A stretch of DNA of 64,000 nucleotides from Daphnia pulex (taxonomy: Eukaryota > Arthropoda > Branchiopoda > Diplostraca > Daphniidae). Numbering within the stretch: the first letter of the stretch is position 1; the number at the start of each line of letters is the position of its first letter. Shown in pieces: positions 8,559-18,956 of this stretch. Location of the stretch: assembly GCF_021134715.1 (NCBI RefSeq), contig NC_060022.1:7135001-7199000 (forward strand), given 5' to 3'. A program made the position numbers and the translations under genes. Under the pieces are notes generated by a model. It ran no database searches, was not told the origin of the DNA, and was given only the letters and a program-made list of their open reading frames with translations.

Positions 8559-9503
8559 CTAGAGATCTGTCATCGACAGCAACTGAACGCTCTCAACCAC
8601 CTGCCACCAAAATAGAATTTTTAACCTTGGGAATATCAGCTGATTCGGCACTGCGTGAATATTTTGTTGTTACCTGTCGACCGAAGACGCAATCAACGTG
8701 TTTTTCGTACAAATGGGAGGCCACAGCCTTGATCCCCTAAGAAAAACCGAAAAAAGAAGAAAAACAAAATTTAATTAATGACTATTTCCCATGTAATTCA
8801 CGTATACCGCCAAAGGCGATTTTTTTTTTTTTACTTTTCGATTAAGGCTGGGATCTTTGGACAATTTGAGGAGAGTTACGTGCGGCGTGAATCTGTCCCC
8901 GTCTATTAGCGTGATGAGGACGGCCGTTTGGCAACGTTCACGTAACGATTTGGAAAGATGATTAAGGTGCTCTGTGCCTTCACTTTCTTCTTTCACACTG
9001 GCGTAGATGACTTTGTTGTCAAAGTGGCCAACCTGTGCCAAGTGGAGGTCCAGCTGTTGAGTTTGTAGCCTGGAAGTCGAGAAGACTCTCACCGTTTCCT
9101 CCAGAACCTGATTGGCCCTTGTCAAAGACAAATGGACAGTTGCTGCTTGCCGGCCTCTCCTCTGCTGTGCAACACACACGTTAATCACCTGACCAAATCC
9201 TCTGGGCTGGACAGGTGTGCAACTGCCAGCGTGATGTGGAGAGTTGATGGAGACACCAGGGCGCTGCTCAACTCGGGTTCCTGCTCCAATATGGTCCTGT
9301 GAACGTTGTGGACTGCTTCCACGATCTGCCAAGAATTGAAATGTAACCACCACAGACAAACTGGACATATGCTTTTGAATTTTGATTGATACCTGACAAT
9401 CCAAAATTTGGATAGCAAAGAAGTGATTGGCCCTGGGCGTCTTATTTTTAGACGCGTGCCCTTTCTTCCATTTGGAATTCCGAAGTACCGGGCCGCCGCT
9501 CAT
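8559..9503 (-). CDS. AKAP7-like 2H phosphoesterase-domain protein
   Basis: Five exons can be joined: 9503-9393 (from ATG), 9325-9189, 9156-8835, 8736-8674 and 8600-8559, giving about 224 aa. The product aligns by eye with the central domain of A-kinase anchor protein 7: RANHFFAIQI, then TLHITLAVAHL, VGHFDNKVIYASV, FTPHVTLLKLSK and GIKAVASHLYEK. The two H-x-T motifs (HIT and HVT) are the 2H phosphoesterase catalytic signatures. In vertebrate AKAP7 this domain binds AMP and the protein anchors PKA. Two oddities: the gap between exons 2 and 3 is only 32 bases, too short for a normal intron, and the frame past the final TAG still resembles the family C-terminus (DEKGYYALKGEFHF, to a second TAG at 8508-8510). 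The gene may be slightly truncated or decaying. Confidence 0.75.
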
Positions 9504-9611
9504 CTCCCTGTAGTTCTTGATGAAGTGTAATATTTTAAGGTGGAAAAAAGTCGTTAAAAAGTGCATATGCAACAGCAGGTGGCGCGTAGTCGAGACAAAG
9601 CCAAACCCCAC

Positions 9612-11211
9612 ACAGCAATTGTCACGTTACGTACGGTTTTTATCTTTTTCTTTCTCTTCTCTCTGGTAAAAAAGCGTACCGGCAACGTTTTCACCTGACA
9701 ACCAGCAGAGAGAAAGTGATCCGTTGATGATGGGTATTTATTTATAAATGTTGTTGTTGTTGTTGCTGTCAATTTCTTTCGGAAAATTACAGACGAAGAA
9801 GAAAAAAGAAAGCGTTGTCGCCAGATTGCTGGGTAATTGAACTCGTCGATGACTCATGTCTCATGTGTGTTGGACTGTTGGTGTTGGAATAAATGTAGGT
9901 CAAACAAGAAGTCGGAAGAAAATAAAAGACGGTCACGTCAGTCACACAAAGAATTTTTCGATTGTATTCACGCTGGACGCTCATTCTTCACCAACAATGG
10001 CCGTCAGAGAGAACAAAAACATTCGTGAGAAAATCTCTCCAGTCGGAATCGTCAACACACAAAATCGAAAGGAAATAATAAAGAGACCGGTGATATATTC
10101 ACAAACCGAAAAAATAAAAAATTCAAGCCCGTTATTATGACCGGGGGTAATATATCGGTAAGAAAGCTAGAAGAAAAACCGTTGTTAAAAAAAAGTTTCT
10201 TAACTAATAAAATCACGAAAGTTTAACTATTTCTCACACAAGAAATTAAACTTTTTGCAGTTGGTGGGAATGATTAAAAATAAATTCCAAGGTTCTCTAG
10301 TCTAATAAAGAACAACGGAATTTCTTGTCGCCAAAATGGCGCACGTTTTATAAGTATATATTGTGTGTTGTTTCAGCTTAGCTTGTGCCTTATTGAGTCT
10401 CTGCCTTAAATGGAGTGAAAGTCTCTGATGTAAAAATCACACAGGGGTCCCATTAGAAATACTTGGATGCTGAGCAGCATAGAATATTATTATATAGTGA
10501 ATGCGCCCTGACTCTGCAACATATTAAAAACCATCAAAATGATACTGCCAATGTAGCTTAGAACTCTCTCTACTTATACTATCAAGGCCTCAGGGTACCC
10601 ACCCAAAAATTAAACTCAAAATTGTTCCAAAAAATATACAAAAAGATGCAAACAATAACGAGGTGTAATAATAACACGACCACTAGAGTAAATGAGACAA
10701 ACTACCCGAGCAGAATTTTTCCTATGAATTTTGTAGAAAAAATGCATTTTTCGAATGGATTTACTGTTTGAAATCAATTTTGAAAATGTAAAAGAGACAC
10801 GTGCATTCTGCACTTGTTTACACTATTTTACAATAAAGTAACTATATAAATGTTCATTAAAAATGCGTTTGAAGATCCCATCAAAATCAGCAATTAATCT
10901 GTAAGGGAATACCGGCTACATGCATATTTATGACGCTTATGGCGATGTTTAAAGAGTATAATGATAACAGAAAAGACAAAGAGATGTTTTACTCCGGGAT
11001 TCTCAAATGTATTGTCCTATTGCTTAAACTGAAACGTCAAAAAAATTCTTAAATGAGCAATGAAATGAGCAATTAAACACGGGAAGTACTTGAGGAATCA
11101 ATAACTGCTTAACACAGATGACCTGTAGACAAGAAAATGTTATTGAGCATATAGCGAGCGATAAATCAATAATTTTTGTGGTGTAGGTACAACGTACTTG
11201 TACATAAACCG
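9612..11211. other. About 1.6 kb without a supported gene
   Basis: AT-rich DNA with a GTTGTTGTT run (9747-9765). A 95-codon plus-strand frame at 9856-10140 has no domain or splice context. A stretch near 10595-10612 (CAGGGTACCCACCC) resembles a mariner-type terminus but no partner end is visible. Confidence 0.4.
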
Positions 11212-11970
11212 CTAATTTAGTTCAAAATTCAGGATGGCGTTGTACAGTTCTGCCATTCTGCTGTCTACAGCGAGTTGGGTTTTACGATCGGCTCTGTGCC
11301 CTTCTACCTCGTCTGGGACTTCGAATTGATTCAATTCTTTGTTTTTTAACTCGAACGACAAGATGCGACGAGCGCTTTGGATGGTTCCTATTAGCTCTTT
11401 GAAGTCCACTTTAGGTGCCTTATTGTTGATTTCCCGTATGATGTTAATAATAACTAATAAAAAATATATAATCAATAACAAGTTATGTGAGGACTTGAGG
11501 GAAAAACTAACCTCCCATAACTGCAATCAGATTGGTCAGATGACCGAATCCTGGACGCCTGTCGTTTCCTCTTTTTTTCCATTGAATCTTTGATCACAAT
11601 GAATTGGTGAAGAGTTTGCACATCAACATCTTCGATATTTGATCGCGAGATGACACGGTTTTCAAGATTTTTGAAAAAAAGGCACACTGTATTTAAAACA
11701 AATTGCATGGTAAGGTTAGAGTAAACATATAGGTGCTTTTATAAAATACAGCCAATCTTACCATTGCAATCGATAGATCGTTGTTGGCTAAAGCCCAATC
11801 GAGATCTTCAATTTGGTTGTCGTGTTGAAGGGGCAGCTTCACATTAGATGTCACAAATTTTTCAAAGTGGTGGAAGTGCTCCAATGTAACGTTCCCAACA
11901 GTCAAATCGGCACTCTGCTGCCCGCTATTTCGTCGACCGCTACTTTTAAGTCGACTTGAAAAGGAGTTAT
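11212..11970 (-). CDS. Unrecognised multi-exon gene (3' part)
   Basis: Three coding-like blocks on the minus strand: 11970-11762 (after an AG acceptor, ending ATG|GTAAGA), 11686-11512 (after ATACAG, ending AG|GTTAGT) and about 11427-11212, ending in TAG. They encode DNQIEDLDWALANNDLSIAM, then NRVISRSNIEDVDVQTLHQF with a basic EKKRKRQ patch, then KVDFKELIGTIQSARR ... AELYNAILNFELN. They look like real protein, mostly helical and soluble, but I recognise no family. Exon phases do not join cleanly: the second block reads properly only if the T7 run (A7 at 11674-11680 on plus) is one base off. It may be a pseudogene or the exon borders may be wrong. Confidence 0.4.
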
Positions 11971-13381
11971 CTGTAAATGAACAATATAATGATGAATCAT
12001 GACCAGCGCTTTAATATAATGAAATATGACACGGTTACAACCTGGTCAAGAAGGATAAAGAGATGTTTGATGTGGAATAAATGGGCGTCTAGGCTTGTTT
12101 TGTGTGTCGTAATGTGTCACGCAGCATTTGCCAGTGAACATAAGCTGCCAATAGAACTTCCTTCGAATTCCTTTTAGCATGCACAGAGAGTTAGAGTAAA
12201 TCCAAAACTTTCTCGACATCTTAAATTTTCAACTTTACCTGGGAAAGTTCTTGGTATGTCGAAGATCAACAGAACTTTAAAGTTTGGCACAGCAAGGCTC
12301 TTCTCAAAAGGGTTTTACCACATTTCGTGCTAATAGGCCAGTGAATCTGAAAAGAACAAAAACAGTAAATCATAATGAGAATCTATCTGTAAAAGTTGCA
12401 GTACTACTAAGTTATGCACCAATGAATATTTTGGATCAAGAACCTCAATAGTTCACTAAAGACCGGCTTCTGGAGGGAAAGTATTGTGCCAAAAAAAATC
12501 GGCAACAAGACCAAATTTAGACTAGAGCTAATAGTTAGCAATACCAGGATTCCACACCATCAACACACGTGAAATTCAATAGATCTCACATGGGAAGCAA
12601 AATGTGGCAGCCAGCGAGTAAACTTATATGAACAAACAATCCCAGAAGTTCAGATCCAAGAAAGTGGATGGGGGACAATCGAGGAGTATTTCTTGCTGGC
12701 ATCAGCATGGCTAGCATGTTATCAGTCAGAATCTAAACAAAGCACAAATGAAATAAATAAAATGCCGTAATAAACAGACAAATGAGCAAACATTTGACAT
12801 ACAATGATTAGGTAATGGAGGAATACCAGCATAAAGCAATTAGATTGGGATGTTGCGTGCTCTGTGAAAAATATGTATTACATTAATGACAATATATAAA
12901 TTAAGAAAGCATACCAATCTTCACCTTTTCTAGGCAGCACATTGGAATGTTTACAATGTGTCACTAACTCCATGATAAAATAGCTTGCCAACACTCTGTG
13001 TATGTATTCGAGTCAACACTTTGGTCCAGATCCTGATTTGACAGATAGCCAGTGCTGCCACTTCTGAAATAGCAAAGTCGTGCAGGGTTGCCTAAAAAGT
13101 CCCGAAAATCCGTTTTTTTTTTGAAAAATCCTGCACTTTTTCTTGCACGATTATCTTCAAAATCCCGCAAAATCTTGCAAAAAACAACAAAAAACCCGCA
13201 TAAATCTGACACGATCCAACAAAATTTCCTAGTTATCCTAGTATATTTGAAGTCTTTTCTTGTCAGACAGATGACAGTAAAACATTATTCTGAAACTGTT
13301 GACCGACAGTTAAAAGCTAACGACGGGAGACGGTGATGAAAGTTTTAAATTAAAATCTCGAGTTTCCAACGCTACCATTAG
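11971..13381. other. No supported gene
   Basis: A possible upstream exon of the preceding gene starts after TTTTCAG near 12345 on the minus strand, but all frames close quickly. Around 13080-13210 there is an A/T-homopolymer-rich stretch open on both strands that I read as composition, not coding. Confidence 0.35.
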
Positions 13382-13576
13382 TTAATGGTGGCACTGGCTT
13401 TTTTTAAAGGCGCCTTTAACCATCCCTTCAGGAACTTCGATGGATGCGCTTGAAGCTTGTTTGTTTTTCAACCATTGCTGCGCCAATATAAGACTGGAGA
13501 GGGACACATTGCGCTGAGAAACGGTCGAAGAAAAACAGTAAAGTAGTTTTGTCTGGGAAAATACGCGAGAAAGCAT
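13382..13576 (-). CDS. Small 64-aa ORF, possible mitochondrial-type leader
   Basis: The predicted N-terminus (MLSRVFSQTKLLYCFSS) is basic, hydroxylated and lacks acids, as mitochondrial presequences do. It continues to a stop without a clear splice donor. No family is recognised, and there is no flanking support, so this is weak. Confidence 0.2.
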   Translation of the reverse strand: MLSRVFSQTKLLYCFSSTVSQRNVSLSSLILAQQWLKNKQASSASIEVPEGMVKGAFKKSQCHH

Positions 13577-13701
13577 TCTTAGTTTGCATTTTTGAAATCT
13601 ATATGCTGTACATGTTTTACAAAGACGAGAGGCATAAGGTGCATCTGCATTTCTGTAGTTAATGCAACGACCAAAGTAGAGTTAATAGTATAGTCAAACG
13701 T

Positions 13702-13770
13702 ATCGGTGAAGTGGTTAGCGCACAGCGTTTCTGTTTTTAAAGTCTAAGGTTCAACCCCAGTCTCAGACAT
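13702..13770 (+). repeat. tRNA-derived sequence (SINE head or tRNA pseudogene)
   Basis: A-box-like GGTGAAGTGGTTAGCGC and B-box AGGTTCAACCCC are about 30 bases apart, as in RNA polymerase III tRNA promoters. The anticodon arm does not fold into a normal tRNA, so it is a tRNA relic. Confidence 0.5.
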
Positions 13771-14621
13771 AATTTTATCGTCGAAAACGTTGAACAACCT
13801 GCTAATCTAACAACAATCGGCGGTTGCGAAGGTAACTACGGTTACTTCGTATGAAGCGTTTCTCAACTTATAAGTAGCTAAGTAGCCCTCTTTTGAACGA
13901 GTGTATGTTAATATCTTAAAGTATTTATTACACACATTTGCCATTAAACTTTCCAAATTTTATTCGTCTTTTTCACATCAAGAAAAACGCGAAAATGAAC
14001 GGTTTCCCAACAGTTAAAATATTCATTTTTTTACTATTTTTCCAAACGCAATGGTTCTTGGACAGAAAAAGATTCTTCTCGGGTAGTTCCAGGGGATTTG
14101 CGTATTAGCCTTGTTATAATTCAATTGGTGATGATGATGAAGAACAAGCACGAGCTCCCCCGAGAATATAAGGAGAGAGTTATACACTCTGTGACATGGC
14201 GCTAGCTCGGGGTTCAGTTCAAAGAGGTTAGAAGAAGAAGAACTCCTTTCTTGTTTATATGGGTGTGTGTAACAATAGAGAGAACTCTCTCTCTCTCCTG
14301 GAACATCTAGTAGCTGCTAGAGTCTAACTAATTACGACGTCTTCTCCTAATAAGGAGCCGCTGTATACCCACCTTCATTGTGCACTAGTGTCTGATTTTT
14401 ACATGTCTTTTCTCACTGGTTCGATTGTGTAATATTTGACCTTGTTTTCTCTATACTAGCTATATGCTAATGAGACAAAAAATTTAATTTTTCAATCAAC
14501 TTTTTTTAAATTTTTCAATCAGACGGGGAAATTATTATTCCAATTTTATTATGTATGCGGGTCGATTTTTTCGATCGAAACAAAATGAGCGAAATTTTGA
14601 TGTTGTGAACTTTCACACACA

Positions 14622-14780
14622 ATGGCCACCACCACCACCAGTTCAGCCGAATATGATGAATATCAAAAGGAGTCATTCGTCATTTTGAAACCTTCCGGCT
14701 CTCTTGCTGGATATAGTTTATTTATAACGAGGTTTCACCGCTCCCAGCCCGACTTTGTGCATATATTATTTATGGTGTAA
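14622..14780 (+). CDS. Doubtful 52-aa ORF beginning MATTTTSSAEYDEYQ
   Basis: The ATG is in good context (CACACAATGG) and the first ~30 residues look more like protein than the surroundings do. It could be a first coding exon ending at GAG|GTTTCA near 14733. No downstream exon is found. Confidence 0.15.
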   Translation: MATTTTSSAEYDEYQKESFVILKPSGSLAGYSLFITRFHRSQPDFVHILFMV

Positions 14781-17700
14781 CTTTTACACGTGCCCCTTTA
14801 CCCACAGCACTACGACTACTACTATAGACCATAGTATCTACTATGTGTGTTATTATTCTCCATACAAGTGTCCAATATCATCACCTTTTTCTTTTTGGTA
14901 AAATTTTCCAGTCCCGCCCAATTGATGGATTGCTATATGCGGTGCTGTGTGTGTGTTATTTTTACAAAAAGTAAATAAAATAGAACAGACTTTTTATTTT
15001 ATATAAGGACAAAATGTTGGCGATCAAATAAAACGATCTAAATACCTTAGCAAAGCAAATTCTTATTTTATTATGTAAATAAATAAACTGACACACTTAT
15101 TGCGGGATAAACCGAATACAGTTATAAATAAATTGAATTGCCTAATTCTCTTTTTTCCTGGGTGAAATTGTAGAAACAGAACGGTGGAAAACTATTCCAG
15201 GTATTTATTATTTCTTTTCAGTTGGCAAAATATGCATAAATTTATTACAGCAGCAGCTAGAGGCCCCGCTATTACATGAACGTGAAAAATTCTTTTGGCG
15301 CAGCAGCGGTGAAAGGGATAGGGTCATTGATTTTAGTTTTTCTTTTTTTTTATTCTACAATAATTTAAGCGCAAATTTGTAATATTTATTTCAATGTGAC
15401 GTGGCTGCTGCCGTGAGTTTCACCACGTCAATTTATTTTTTCTGGCCGCCCATTATAACCGATAATATATACAAAGTATATGCAAATCTTTTCTCGGCGG
15501 GTCTTCTATAAAATTTGTTCACAGAAAACCCCCCCAAAAAGTCTGAAATATAAATTTCATTGCCGAGAGAAGAAGCTCAGCTTGTGTGGCAATTAAAATG
15601 TATATACTATACCATCATCTCTCCTGCGCATATATTTTTTTCCGTTTGGGAAATTTATTTATTTTATTCATCGGCCCGGAGAATAACAAGTATTTGGCCG
15701 CGGGGGCCGGAATAATTTCATATAGAAGAAAGACATGTGGAATAACTTTACCGCGATGATCTTATGACATCAATTTGGATACGAGCATATATACATACAC
15801 AGGGGGTGGGTGGGTCATCGTAAATAAGTTAAGAAAAAAGTCAATAAAAAGTTCCAAATTAATTTGTTTTCCTAAATTTCAATTTATACGAAATTATTTA
15901 TAATTCCGACACGATGAATAATTAAAATTTTAAAAAATCGCTGGCGGGTCAATAATAATTTTTAAATTGTTCGACTATTCCTTTCACTTTTTACATACTA
16001 AAACGACACTTTGAGTCGAGCTGTGTGACTTTTATACCTTCTTCTAAAATATTCGTGGGACGACATCACATAATAATAGAACCGTCCGCACACATGACGT
16101 AATTCGAGTCCATAAATGTGTAAACGTCTTGAATTTCCCCCCTTTCATCCCCAGTATATAGTGGGGTAAAAGTCCGTTCTGTTTTTCTTTCTTTCTTTCG
16201 TGTGAGAAATTTTTCGGTTTTCTTACATATCCATAAATGATTGCGGGACCGTAAAAAAAGACCCCCGACTTCCGGCGAGTGTGTGTCTGAGCAAGCTCCT
16301 CCGGATTTGAACCCACCAGTCGAAATACGACACTATATGGTTGTATAAGGTAACAAAACAAAACACAAAACAACAACCCAGTCAGTGAGTTGTTTTTTGG
16401 GGGCATGGATAAAAATGTCGGAGGCTATAGGCCGCAGGCGATGTATAAAAGATCGATCGACGATGATGATTGAAACCGTGATTTCGTTTCTTCATCATCG
16501 TCGTAGTACTCTTATTGTTGCGTGAAATATATTATTCATTTTGTGATGTGTGCGGGGTACGTGTTTGATGAATGGCATTTCACATTTATTCAGACGCTGT
16601 GTGTAACGATTGAGACCGTATAATATAATAGTCGGCCTATATTTACAGACGATATTATAGCGGAGAAAATAATAATTGAATGCCAGCAGAGACGGGTTTT
16701 CTTTTATAGAAATGGATACAGCGGATGGAAGAGAAAAACGGGCTGATGGATCGACGTGCTGCACATTGTGCCATTGTTTGCCTGGCCAATCGTCTCTACT
16801 ACAGTCATATTGAATGGCACGCATGTTTATTATTATTATAAGAAGAAGAAGAAAAAAATCTTCTTCACAATAAACAAACAAGTCGTGACGCAATGATGGA
16901 ATAATAGCTCGGGAAAAAAGAATAAGAAAAAATGTTTTGTGTGTGTTATTTTCTCCGGCGATTCCTATCGCGACTGTGCTGTGCACAGCGATTAGGGTTA
17001 CATGTAGCACACACACCTGTGTGTCACGAAACGTATCTATTCAGATGGGGGGGGGGAAGCCAAAATCAAAATTTTTACAATATTTTTTCCATCAAGAATA
17101 GAGAAAAAATGAACATGGAAAATGGCCATTTTGGCTGATTGAATATATAATATACGACGATGCCTATACAGTATACACCTCCCAAATAGGTTAAACGTGA
17201 TGTCCAGCAACTTGTTCCACTCACACCGAAAATGTGTACATGTGGGAAAAGGAACAAAACAGGACGAGGCGTGACTGGCACACAAGGTGCAAGCTTAGTA
17301 GCGGGCTTAGTATAGTAGGCTATAGCATCTTTTAAAATATATAGGGGGCTATATCACTGAGGGAAATGTATATCACAAATCCGGGCGGTATAAAACTGGA
17401 CACAGAAGCGGACACAAGATCAAAAGATGCCCCTGAGAATTTAGATTTTCTTCGGGGAATTTTTCTAGTCGAGAGAGAGAAAGTGATGGCGGCTTTAGAT
17501 GACATATAAATTTTAACAAATGTCCAAATATGTATTCCGAGTGTAGATACTACTCCCGGCAGCATCCGAAAGATTATGACATCATAGGCAAACATTTTTA
17601 TTTTTTATTTTACGAGCGCCAATGAAAAACTTTAAAATTCCTTATAAAGAAGATTTGTGAATATGACGTCTTATTTCTGGGCTGAACAAAAATTACGTCG

Positions 17701-18345
17701 CAACATTTTTTCCATAATAATTACATATGCAAATTATCCCTTTTTTCCTTGTTACTATATTATATCCATCGATATGTAACAACCGCGCTCAACAATTGAT
17801 AATTAGATTCAATATTATAGCTTCCGGGGCTGTTCGATCTATTTTGTTATTAACGAGGTGAATAGGAAAGAAAATGGATATCTCTCTCTATTCAGATTAC
17901 ATAGGTTTGCCATATCATTCCCGAATAATTTTTTGTTTTTTTCTCACGTCATCGATTCCCGAACGAACGTGCCATAATTCACCTGGAAGGCATCACATTC
18001 ACTGGCGATATATAATACAACAACCGCATCTGATATGGAGAGAGAGTGCTGTGCGGTTTTCTATATATCCACATATGATGCGGATTGATACGTGAGCTGT
18101 GTCGATTCGTCAACACCTTTTTTTCTCTCCCTCCCGAAAAAATGCATGTTTATACCATACGTGTGTGTGTGTAGGCTATATGCTTTCCGATGCTTTCCTT
18201 TTTTCGTGTCTATTATTTTAGCTGCGGGGAGGATATAACTCTCTCTTGTTATCTCTTTTTCTCTCTATAAAAAGAAATATATGTTATTTTAGGCTACTAT
18301 ACTTATTATTATTTTGTCCCGCCCGAATAGCGTCAAGTCACTATG

Positions 18346-18357
18346 GCCGCCATTTTG
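18346..18357 (+). promoter_or_regulatory. YY1/Pho-like site
   Basis: GCCGCCATTTTG matches the YY1/Pleiohomeotic core motif. Position is about 600 bp upstream of the GT31 gene. A single match has limited weight. Confidence 0.25.
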
Positions 18358-18861
18358 AAAATTTTTGACAGTCGTTCGTGTGTCCTCAATCCCCCCATCG
18401 CTGCATGGATGATTCTATAATACGATGATGGAGCTCATTTTCAATTGTGTGGATGAAGAATATAAAAGGATTGAGGACATATCCCTGGAAAAATGTCGAC
18501 GACAATTATACCGAGAGTCACATGTCGTCAAAGTTACAAAAGTTGATGGATGATCGTGGAATCAATGGGGAGGAAACAAAAATGGCCGACCGGAACAGAA
18601 GCTATATACAGAAAAACAAGATTTTGATGGATGGAAAGTTTTGTAAAACGATTCCTATCGGTTGAAATTGATCACGTGCTGGTTTGATACAAAAGGAGCC
18701 ACTGGTTTTTCCAGATTTATCGACGATCGAATATCTGAAAAATAGAATCCGAGAGTGAAAGTTTCGATACCAAACTCTTGTCGTTTAGAACACGTCAAGT
18801 TAGACACGTTTGATGGCGAATACGTGATCAAAATGATATTGCACAGCTCATGTTTAATTGG

Positions 18862-18868
18862 TATAAAA
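18862..18868 (+). promoter_or_regulatory. TATA box of the GT31 gene
   Basis: TATAAAA lies 95 bases before the start codon at 18957, predicting transcription from about 18892 and a short 5' UTR. Confidence 0.55.
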
Positions 18869-18956
18869 CAATGCAGATGTAGTCGATTTTGATTAGTAGC
18901 TAATCAGCAACGCAACCTGGTACATCTCTGAAAAGGTAACCTCTGTACAAGAGAAA

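Larger units (their letters stand above)
13771..18840. other. About 5 kb, non-coding apart from doubtful small ORFs
   Basis: AT-rich intergenic DNA with CT repeats (14284-14298), GT runs, G-runs (17045-17055) and many tandem AT tracts. Two minus-strand frames of 120 and 173 codons (16044-16406, 16495-17016) lack any domain and have simple-sequence content. This may be regulatory DNA upstream of the GT31 gene. Confidence 0.4.

Noticed and set aside
9856..10140. 95-codon plus-strand ORF
   Set aside because: K/N/S/I-rich composition typical of AT-rich intergenic DNA, no domain, no splice or promoter support.
13702..13770. Possible true tRNA gene
   Set aside because: A and B boxes are present but the arms do not fold into a standard tRNA and no clear anticodon loop is seen.
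16044..17016. Two minus-strand ORFs of 120 and 173 codons
   Set aside because: They run through simple repeats, have no recognisable domain and no gene-like neighbours. Length alone is not convincing here.
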